Shown one piece after another: positions 48,361 through 58,272 of a stretch of 64,000 nucleotides of DNA; position 1 is the first letter of the stretch; every line of letters starts with the position of its first letter. The position numbers and the translations under genes are program-made. This stretch comes from Saxidomus purpurata (lineage: Eukaryota > Mollusca > Bivalvia > Venerida > Veneridae), in NCBI GenBank assembly GCA_022818135.1, contig JAFMSR010000002.1, positions 24,066,768 to 24,130,767 of the forward strand. Reading direction: 5' to 3'. Below the pieces are notes generated by a model that was given only the letters and a program-made list of their open reading frames with translations, did no database searches and had not been told where the DNA came from.

Positions 48361-48687
48361 AAACAATTAAATTCTAAAATTGTTTAAACAAATCAATTTG
48401 TTTCACCAGCTTCAATGTCACTGTCATTAATAAAAGAATTTTAAAAAATTGTCATGTAATGTATTTAAATGGTTAATTGACAAGAGAAGTACGGTAATAT
48501 TATACAATGTACTTGAATTTCGACCAGCGCGATCAATTCAATTTTTTTATCTGTCACACAAGGGGCTTATCAAGTACGGTAAAATATTGAACAGATAAAT
48601 AAATACAAGGACTTACACCGACAGTTTGATATCAAAAAAGCTCGCATTTAAACAACGCGCTTTTAGAACAACGCGCTTTTAGAACAC

Positions 48688-48910
48688 ACTTGTGAACACT
48701 CTAGAGGCCACATCAGACGACTCGTAATCTAGAATGTTAGTCAAAATGTTTGTTAACGAATTTTATGTCAAGATCGACAGCAGAACATACAGAGAGATGT
48801 CGTCACGAATGTCTGTCTTTTGCCTACGAGCCGGAAGTACATTTCATGAATTATGGAAAACAGAATAAACTTACCAACATATTTCAAAAGAGGAAAAGCA
48901 TAATGGCTGA
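48688..48910. repeat. Tandem-type repeat unit 1 (GTGAACACTCTAGAGGCCACA)
   Basis: Carries GTGAACACTCTAGAGGCCAC, then TTAGTCAAAATGTTTGTTAA and a TCAAGATCGACAG segment. Unit 4 at 49795-50005 matches over its whole length. The ORFs in both units align with each other only because the DNA does. Confidence 0.7.
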
Positions 48911-49514
48911 TTACAGATCTCTAGACATTAAAAAAATCACCATTCTTTGCTATTATATTAAGAATTGCATATAGACCAGACTTATCAGAGTGGAATTGGT
49001 GCCCCATTCATAAAAGTCTTATTTTGCTTTGATTTTTATCCCATTGACCTTTTTTTGGTTAAAATGTTTTGAACTTTTTAATCATACACCTCACGATACT
49101 TTGAGCAGGCTCATTAGTTGGTGTTGTTTCTGTAAGTTTACAGTGTATTCCGAATACTTTAAAGCATTAATGAAGTGACAGTTGTTTTTCCGAACAAATA
49201 GTAAAGGGCGTGTAAAGTGTTTCCTATATAAAACTGTATTATTGTTTTGAATAAATAGGCTATAGGCTTACTGCCGCCAGATGTATTGGTATAGTGTAAT
49301 TGTCTTTTTAACACTGTTTACTTTCCTGTGGAATAATATATGTGCGTCGATACTGAGTGTTTTCATTTTTCATAGGTGATAGGATAGATAACGAAAATAT
49401 TCTATAAAAGCACTAATAAATCATACCAAAAATAAAGTTCTTTTTTGTATATCTCTTGATATATCATTGCTTAGGTTTTATATTATATAAACTGGGTAAC
49501 GTCAAATCATAAAA

Positions 49515-49735
49515 AACCCTTGTGAACCCCTAGACGCCACATTTTGCACACACTCGTCCTGAGAGTTGGTCAGAACATATGTTTTGATAAACTGTAGCAA
49601 ATTTTTTAACTTGATTACAAGGAGTTAATAAGTAATTATCCAGGTCAAATCATAGAAAACCTTAATCATCATCTTAGAATCCACATTTCAAAACGATCGT
49701 CTTGAAAGTTAGACAAAATGTATGAACTCTAGGTT
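49515..49735. repeat. Repeat units 2 and 3 (same family)
   Basis: 49515-49600 has GTGAACCCCTAGACGCCACATT and GTTGGTCAGAACATATGTTT. 49660-49735 has TAGAATCCACATTTC and TTAGACAAAATGTATGAA. Both are decayed versions of unit 1. Confidence 0.6.
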
Positions 49736-49794
49736 AGATTTTAAACCCGGTCTCGTAAGGTCACAAAACTAGGACGCAAGGCTAAATCCCAAAA

Positions 49795-50005
49795 TATACT
49801 GTGATCACTCTGGAGGCTACATTACACACAAAATCATTTTAAAATTAGTCCAAAATGTTTTTCTTAATGAATTCTATGCCAAGATCGACAGAAGAATGTA
49901 CATACAGATATCAGCACAAATGTGTTACTTTTTCTACCGAGTTACGTTTCAGGAATTTTAGCAAACAGCATATACTTCCAGATATTTCAAAACAAGAAAA
50001 GCAAA
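49795..50005. repeat. Repeat unit 4 (same family)
   Basis: GTGATCACTCTGGAGGCTACAT, TTAGTCCAAAATGTTTTTCT and CCAAGATCGACAGAAGAA segments match unit 1. The 64-codon ORF is not regarded as a gene. Confidence 0.65.
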
Positions 50006-50699
50006 ACTTTAGACTCTTCCTCTTTTTTTCAAAGAGAAAGCCCCGCTGACTAGTCAATCATTTTGCCGACCGAAAACGATAGATGCTGTTCGTATGAATA
50101 TGGTACAGGTTAACGATAGGATTAGGGAACAAAAGACTGGAAGTGGTGATTGCTTGGTTGAAATAGTTGTGGCTGTACAAACGATAATTATGAAGTTTTG
50201 CAAGTACTTCATTTTGAGATCGTGACGACTATAATAAGATTAAAAGATTTATCTCCCTTCGTGAAAGCCATCCTGTTAAGAGAATAAATATATAACGAAT
50301 CACTTAAAGGGAGAGAAAACTTCTTTTAAAACCATATAACCTATCATGAACTGCATTTTGATCCCTCTTGCAAAAAGGATAGGAATTATGAAAGGAGTGC
50401 ATATCAAAAGAATAGTCAAACCTCTTTAATACTATGACTGAACAGAAAGTTAAAAAACGACAATATAGTTATAGAATGCAAACAAGTAAAATGTAAGTCT
50501 TTTTAACAGTTAAAATCCTTTGTTGTTCCTTGCTACCTTCATTTGTAAAATCTGGAAAGCAAATCGTGTCCTTAACGTGGAATTCACATGAGTGACACTA
50601 TTTTAGAAAAGAGTTCAATTACATAGATATGAAATGATTAAGAGGTTAAATTCACGTTTTAAAATGAAAAGTTTTCTTAGATGTTCCACTGCTTTCAAC
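50006..50699. other. Interval without recognisable gene
   Basis: Probably includes the 5' part of the Tc1-like element, but no terminal inverted repeat was identified. Confidence 0.4.
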
Positions 50700-52549
50700 A
50701 TGCCACGTGTTTCTAAAAACGAGCGAAATCAAGCAATTGGGACGCTAATGTGAGATAGGATGAATGTCAGCAAAAGCGGTCGCGCGTCTAATCGGATGAT
50801 GTCGTGAAATGTTTGAGCGCCTTAAAGCTTGTTACAGACAGACCGTTGCTGTTCAGGATCGCCCAAGACCTGGAAGACCCCGCGTGACAATCGTTACATA
50901 ACAATGATGCACTTACGTAATCGTCGGTTGCCAGCCACTGTCACGTCTAGACAGTACGGCGTCTCAGCGCAGACTATTCGTAATCGTTTGTGTCGCAACG
51001 GCCAACCAATCAGATCACGACTTTCTTAAACCGGTCAAAAAATGACCCGACGTCATCGGGCTTTCATGGGCGGGCGCGACGTCATTTTAATTGGAAAAGG
51101 GCAGACTTGAATCAAATATTGTTGATTCACTGTCATACACAAAGATGGTAGGTTACGCGTCTACAGGCACAAAAATGAGCGCTCTGCAGACTGCTGCGTC
51201 ACAGAGAAGGATAGGTGTAGAGGAGGGGTGATGGTCTTGGGCGTTATTATGGGTGACCGCAAGACTTGGCTGTTTTACACGGAAACCTTAAGGGGGTCAC
51301 TGGTGAGGTTTATGATTCTTGCACTTCCGGAAATTTGCATTTGTTATATTCGAAAATGATTATTTAACTGAGAGAAAAAAACAATGATGCAGTTGTAAAC
51401 TTAGGCACAATTGGAATATTTTAGTGCAAAAAAATTGAACATTTTTGAGAAAAAATATTTTGACCTCACATTTTGTGAGTAAATTGACAAATTTTGCCAT
51501 ATGCCAAAATGGAGATAGGGGTATAAAAATAGTCATTTCTCAAAAACCGTTTAAGATATTTACTTTGTTCAAACTTTATTACAAGAAGAATTGTTAGGGT
51601 ATATTTATAACTAGTTCTTTTTACAGTTTTTTGTCATATCTCAAAGCTCGTCGAATTCTAAAAAACACATTTTTTATCAGTTTTTATTGAATTTCGTTCT
51701 AATATGCACATTGACCCCTATTTTTTATTTTTGCAATCTAAAACAAAGGTTTCAATCAAAGTGTAGGCAAAATATCTGAAAAACCTTGTTATTCCTTTAT
51801 CATGAAAATATTCATTTATCATTTATTGAAAAAATGAATTTTAGTAAAGTGGGAGAGGTAATAATAAGGAGCGTAATATTTATTCAGATGCTGATAGAAA
51901 TACCACTATCTCTAATTTTTCATCCTAAAGTATGACATACTACATTAGAAAAGATTCAAAATTGATATCCTATCTGAAAAATACACCACATGCGTAAACG
52001 TTTACAATACCAAACTTCCAGCTAATTCTGCATTTAGCACCTTGATGTAATAGTGTATCACTAAAGATTAATATTGCGAAAAAGTTAAATCATTGACCCA
52101 TCATTTTTTTCCAGAAATAGCTAGCAATATGTTAGTCTCCATAAAAAACAGGGTCAATGAAATTTCTTGTTATTTTGAATTTCAGAAGTGATCCCCCTTA
52201 ATGCTCAACGCTATGTTGCTGAGATATTAAATGCACATGCCTTACCATTTATTCGTCGCCATGACCCTGGTGTAATACTACAGCAAGATAATTCTCGCCC
52301 TCATGTAGCAAGGTTCAGCAAGGAAGAACGTTAACGTTCTCACATTGCTGGCGATTTCTCATGATCTCAGCTCAATTGAGCACATATGTGATAAGTTTGG
52401 TCGTAAAGCAAGAGCCAAATTGATAATTTTCATGACCGGACTTATAATGGAGAAATTTGCCAAATGCACTCATTTTAATGTACGTTGCGTCAATGCGCCG
52501 TAGAATAACTGCGTGCATTCGTGCAAATGGTGGTCGTACACGCTATTGA
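50700..52549 (+). pseudogene. Tc1-like transposase, dead and split by an insertion
   Basis: A mobile-element transposase of the Tc1 family. The N-terminal start is MPRVSKNERNQAIGTLM, followed by a stop. DRPRPGRPR is the GRPR-like hook between the two DNA-binding helix-turn-helices, then HLRNRRLPATVTSRQYG and VSAQTIRNRL. The catalytic core reads DGRLRVYRHKNERSADCCVT then GGVMVLGVI, QQDNSRPHVAR (second Asp) and DLSSIEHICDKFGRKARAK (final Glu), and ends ANGGRTRY-stop at 52549, a typical Tc1 C-terminus. The first catalytic Asp region is decayed. Several stops and frameshifts are present. The gene is interrupted at 51288 by a 906-bp element; the frame GNLNAQRYVAE resumes exactly after the second TTAA. 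Confidence 0.92.
51292..52197. mobile_element. 906-bp TTAA-flanked non-autonomous element (piggyBac-type)
   Basis: The left end GGGGGTCACT and right end AGTGATCCCCC are inverted repeats with one indel. TTAA flanks both sides (51288-51291 and 52198-52201). The host Tc1 coding sequence becomes contiguous if the element and one TTAA are removed, so both boundaries are exact. TTAA duplication is the signature of piggyBac-type insertion. No transposase is encoded, so it is a MITE or internally deleted relative. Confidence 0.88.
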
Positions 52550-52559
52550 GAAAAAATAA

Positions 52560-52835
52560 TGGAGAATACTAAACTTCAAATTAACTCAATGTCCTAAAAC
52601 ATAATGTAACATCGATCCGATATTCTAGTGCTTTTTCATTTGGACCCCTACCGATTTTTTCAAGAGCAGCCTTTCCAGCCATAGGTTTTGAACAGAAATC
52701 GACGCACAAATGAAGACAATTTCAGTCTGGTTATTATTCATGAGTGTTACATCCTCAGTTTCCTGGAAAACTTCATCTAAACAATGAGGGACATTTCTAT
52801 TTTTACTGATGTATATTTATATAAGTTACACACTT
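52560..52835. other. Spacer between Tc1 relic and LINE
   Basis: Nothing recognised. It may include the Tc1 3' end. Confidence 0.35.
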
Positions 52836-55800
52836 TGATACTATAACGGATGTTACAGACTTTTAAAGAAAAGAAAAAAGAAAATCTTGATCCAGCTGAT
52901 TAGAAAATTTACTCTTACAATTGTAGGGGACTGAGAGGGGCCAAGAAGAGGCTGGATATCATAAATCTTTTTAAAGAAAAGAAAGTTGATATTTTGTGTT
53001 TACAGGAATTACACTTTACTCAGGAAATTGAAAAAACGGTATATTCAGAATGGAATGGAAATTGTTTTCTTAGTCATGGACAATCTGATGCACGAGGTGT
53101 AGCAATACTTTTCAAGAAACAGTTAGATATTAAGATAATTCATAGCAAGACAGATGTAAATGGCAATTTTTTTTATTTTAGACTTAACATATAATGACAC
53201 GAAAATTGTACTGATTAATGTTTATACACCAAATATTGCAGCACCAGATTTTTTTAGTAAAATGTTTGAGGTGGTTGATACTTTAGAGACTGAAGATATT
53301 ATCATGTGCGGGGACTTTAACCGTGTATTAGATCCAGAAATGGATTATAACAACTATAAATCTATAAAGCATAATGTACATGGAAGACAAAATCTTTTAT
53401 CAATAATTGATAACAGAAATCTTGTTGATCCGTTTTGAGAATTTCATGGTAACCTAAGAAAATATACATGAAGAAGAATGAACCCATTACAACAGGGCAG
53501 ACTTGATTTCTTTCTCATTTCAAACAATTTGTTAAATTCTGTCAGGAAAAGTAGTATTGATATATTAAAGTTATAAATCTGACCATTCAAGTATAATCTC
53601 TGTCACCTTCAGTACATGGAAAGGGTTTTGGGAAATTTAATAATTCTCTACTTTATGACAACAACTTTTTAAAAAGTGTTAATGCAAAGATAGATGAAAT
53701 TATTCTACAATTATAGTGTGTACCAGTATATGATAGATCAAATGTTTTAAATATGGGTATAACTCATATACAATTTGTAATTAACGATGAGTTATTCTTA
53801 GAGACCCTGTTAATGGAAATTAGAGGGAAATGTATATCATATGGAAGTTACATAGTAAAGGACAGGAACACCAGAGAAATGAAAATCTTGAAAGAAATTA
53901 CTAAAATTGAATCATGTTTATCTATTGAAAATAAAGAAAAGCTAATTTTATTAAAAGGTCAATTAGAAGAACTGAGGAATACTTAACTAAGGGGTTCGTT
54001 CATTAGATCTCGAGCAGATTGGATTGAAAATGGTGAAAAAACTACAAGATATTTCTGTAACTTAGAAAAAAAACTTATATTTCAAATAAAACTATACCAT
54101 TCATTGAAAAAGATGATGGATCAATTATTTTTGACCAGAGTGAAATTTTACAAGAAACTAGAAAATATTACGAAACTCTTTATAGTAAAAAACTATGATA
54201 GATGATTTTGAAATAGAAAATGAAATAGATGATAGTGAAATACAAAAACTAAGTTCTAAACAAGCTAAGGAACTTGAAGGTCTTTTAACTGATAGTGAAG
54301 TAAGTGAAACACTAAAAAATGTGAAAAATGACAAAAGTCCTAGATGTGATGGCTTTACCTCTGAGTTTTACGAAGTATTTTGGAACATATTAGGACAGTT
54401 TGTTGTAAGAGCCATAAACCATGCTTTTTTGTCTAACTCTTTTTCAAGGAATATTAAATTAGGCACTATAACGTATATACCTAAGGAGAACAAACCTAAA
54501 CAATTTTTTAAAAAACTGGAAACCAATAACACTTTTAAATGTTTTATATAAACTTGCATCTGGTAGCATAGAAAATAGGTTGAAAAAAGTATTGAACTCA
54601 CTTGTTTAAAAAGACAATCCGGTTTTGTTAAAGGACGATTCATCGGTGAAAATACAAGATTATTATATGACATTATGCATTACACTGAGGCAAATAATAT
54701 CCCTGTTCTAGTAATGCTGATAGATTTTGAAAAGGCATTTGATTCAATATCATTGAAATTCATTGAAAAATCATTAAGTTTCTTTAATTTTGGAGTCATG
54801 TTTAAAAAATGGGTTCACCTGTTCTTGTATAACACAGAAGTTTGTGTACAACTGAATGGATTTTTATCAAACTTTTTTAAAGAAGAAAGAGGCTGCAGAC
54901 AAGGAGATCCAATTTCGCCTTATATTTTCATATTATGTGCAGAAATTCTAGCAATCAAAATAAGACAATGCAAAGATATTACAGGAATAAAGATTAAAGA
55001 TGAAGAATATATAATATCTCAGTTTACAGATGACACTTCTCTTCTACTAAACGGAAATGATAAGTCATTGAACTCTGTCTTAGATATATTACATAGATTT
55101 TCATTGATAACTGGCCTAAATATAAACTTTGAAAAGACTAAATTGATATGGATAGGCTCTCTCAAATATAGTACAAGGTCGATTAAAACAAGATGGAAAC
55201 TTTCATGGGGTGATACTCAATTCAAATTACTAGGCATACTTTTTGACGTTGATTTAAAAAGGATGCATGGATTAAATTCTAAGGATAAAATAATGAAAAT
55301 GAAAAACAGTATCGAATACTGGAAAAGACGTCAGTTAACAACAATAAGTAGAATAGCTGTTGTTAAAACAACGTTACTTCCCTTGATGACTCGTTTATTT
55401 GTAAGTCTGCCAAATCTCAATGAGAAGTTCATCAAGAATTTTACTGATATGCTAAATGAATTTGTAAGGTGTGGCAAAAATAGAATAAAGAATACAGTAC
55501 TGATCAAAGGTTTAAAAATGATTGATATTCCAAGTTACATGAAAAGGCTAAACGTTAAATGGCTAAGAAACTATGTTAGAAATAGTAGCAGTAAATGCTA
55601 CAATTTGATAAATTCTGTGTTTGACATGGATAAACTATTTAACTGTGGTAAAAATATATAGTGAAACCATTATAGCCAATATTAAGAACGCATTCTGGAT
55701 AGATGTACTCAAGGCTTACATGTGCTACATAGAGAAATTGCCTATTGGTAATACAACACAACTTCTTAATATGCCACTCTTTTAAAATGATAACTTCCTC

Positions 55801-57060
55801 ATAAATAAAAACATATATTTTTACCCTCTTTATACTTTAATGGGATAAGGTTTGTAAAAGATATTATTGATGGTAACGGAAAGTTTGTAAGTTTATATGA
55901 TTTAGAAGAAACAACTGGGAGAACACAAAATTTCCTTCAATTTTATGGCTTAAGAAATGCTGTAAGTAGCTACATAAGGAAAAATAACATACCATTACGG
56001 AAAACTAAAGAATTCCTTTATCCGAAAATAAGTTATTACACACATCCAATTTTATTAAGGACAGACATTGATAAATTTATATATAAAATTCTTATAAGAA
56101 ATGAAGAGAAGCCCACAAGCCAAATTAAGTGGAAATCCATGAGTGAAAACACTATAAACTGGAATTTGATTTATAGTTATGTTTTAAGTGCTCAAGAGAT
56201 ACGTATATACAGTGGTTACAGACGAGAATTTCACATAGAATCTTAGCAACAAATTCATTACTTTGCAAAATGAAGATCTAGAATGATAAGTTTTGCACTT
56301 TCTGTAAGAGCCACGAAGAAACATTATCCCACCTTTTTTGGGAATTTCACAATGTCAAACCAATTATACAATACTTAATTGTAATGATTTAGATCATTTT
56401 GATCAAGATTTTGAAATAAACAAGTTCACGGTTTTGTTAGGGTCTGGAAAACAAGATTACATGTTAGATATTCTTTTTTTAGAAGTGAAGAAGTATATAT
56501 ACCTTAGTAGAAAAAAAGAAGTATTGCCTTGCATTATAGGTTTAAAAAACAGTCTAAAATTAGCATGGGAGATATATAAAATCTCGAACATTACTTATTT
56601 TGAGTATAACAGATGGACAATTGTAAGACACTTTCTATCATAACTACAATTGGTACTTTTTCTAACAAAAACCTTTGTATTTTCAAGCTAAACACAAGAT
56701 TTTACTGACACAGAAATAACAATATACTTTACATAATAAACCTACAAACATCTTTTTTTTTAATCAACAGAAAGAAGGAAACAATTTGTTAAATATATGA
56801 TTTCTCTTTTCGTTCAGACAGATAGATCCCAATTTTTATGTTTGTGTTGTATTTTTTCAATATATAAAATAGGGGCTACACATCAAGTTATTTACAATGA
56901 ATATGTTTTGTAACTTTTCATGTAAAACGTTGTATGTGCTTTTCTTTTCTTCCTTTGTTCTATTTATATAATGTATATGTCTTTGCCATAATATCTTGAT
57001 GTAAATGGCCAAAGGCAATATTTATTGCTGATATGCCAATAAACTTGAATTGAATTGAAT
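52836..57060 (+). pseudogene. L1/Tx1-like LINE, ORF2 nearly complete but dead
   Basis: A non-LTR retrotransposon ORF2. The AP-endonuclease starts near YSYNCRGLRGAKKR (52910), with catalytic-type motifs LCLQELHF, NVYTPN, MCGDFNRVLD and QGRLDFFLIS. The reverse transcriptase follows: KSPRCDGFTSEFYEVFW, VMLIDFEKAFD, GCRQGDPISPYIF, and the catalytic box QFTDDTSLL (Asp pair at 55029-55034). The C-terminal domain has a zinc motif FCTFCKSHEETLSHLFWEFH, whose last Cys is replaced by Phe. The longest open part is 54675-55661. Frames break near 53170 (T-run), 53436 (stop), 53470 (stop), 53986, 54180-54195, 54530-54610, 55661 and in 55670-56340. ORF1 is absent. A 3' UTR of about 400 bp ends in an AATAAA-containing (TTGAA)n tail near 57040-57060. 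The clade is assigned from motif style only. Confidence 0.88.
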
Positions 57061-58069
57061 TTACAATCATGTATGTTAATTTTATGAACTTTGTAAAACA
57101 GGGAACTGAATAGGTTATATATTATTGTTTCATATAATAGTATTTGGTACTTACATCTATGTTAATATAGTCTTTGAAAAAGCCATAGAGCTTGTTTGTA
57201 ATTATAAACATGTATTTTGAAATAAAAGATTATTCCCCCTGAAAAAAAAACCCGCGCATCATGGTGGAAGGGCACGAAAAGATATTGTAATTCAAAACTA
57301 AAGTATTCAGTTGCTTGTGTTCTTGGCGGTCTTTTGATCCCTATGATGCATCTTTGAGTAATTACGCTGACTTTCTTACATATTTATGAAGCAGAACAGC
57401 TAATAAAGCCCCTTACATGTGACATTAATATGAGAAAAGTGAAATACAGGGCAATAAGTGGCTACAGATTAATGTTGTTTGCAGTTTTACTACCTGTTGG
57501 GAGTAGGTCAGCATCTTTAGATTATTCGTTTATTAAAGAGTCTGTTAATTGAAAGACCACCAAAACAGATTGCAACACCTGAAAGGGATCTTATTTTTGT
57601 TTTTGGTTGTTCGAACCTTTACGAATGTTCCCTCGAAACACTTGACATGGATGACACACTTGTTTATAGCTATCACAACGAACTGTTTTGATTTTTTTGA
57701 ATTGTACAATGTAATATGAAAGACAAAATATTAATCGGTAGGTACGTATCACAAGATCTGGTTCATTGGATAAACTATGTACGCTATAGACGAGCCTCGC
57801 GTTCATGCGTATCCGAACTTTAAATGCCTAGCAGAAATGCATCTAGCTATAAGAACAGAAACTTAGAATTAAGTTTGTATGACACTATTATTTCCATTAC
57901 AAAGAAAGTTTCTGCAGCCTATTGAATCACCCTCGAACACTTAAACCCTATGTCACTGAGCTCATGAGAGAGAGGAGGGAGGGACGGGGCGGGGGCAGCG
58001 AGTTTTTCATAACTACGAAGAATTAATGTTTGTTTTAAGACCAAAAGAAACAAAGATGTGATTTACATA
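57061..58069. other. Interval downstream of LINE
   Basis: No gene is seen. It contains the G-rich tract at 57961-57999. Confidence 0.45.
57977..57995 (+). other. G-quadruplex-forming motif
   Basis: GGGAGGGACGGGGCGGGGG has four G-runs with loops of 1-2 nt. It lies about 80 bp beyond the putative poly(A) signal of the minus-strand gene, on the opposite strand. Confidence 0.7.
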
Positions 58070-58075
58070 TTTATT
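58070..58075 (-). terminator. Candidate poly(A) signal
   Basis: AATAAA on the minus strand, 198 bp after the stop codon of the secreted-protein gene. The placement gives a 3' UTR of about 0.2 kb. No cleavage-site evidence. Confidence 0.5.
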
Positions 58076-58272
58076 GCACAAAATTTTGGAACAATACCAG
58101 CTAGCTGGGAAATGGCAACAAGAATGATGTACATGTATGACTTCATCAAATAAATATTGAGGTAAATGTAGAAAACCAACACGGTCAATAATTAAAACAT
58201 TTTAAACATATCAGTGTCATTTTAATTAAAGTCCCGTTGTGTTTTATGTAATGATCCTTTTGCTGAAAGCGT

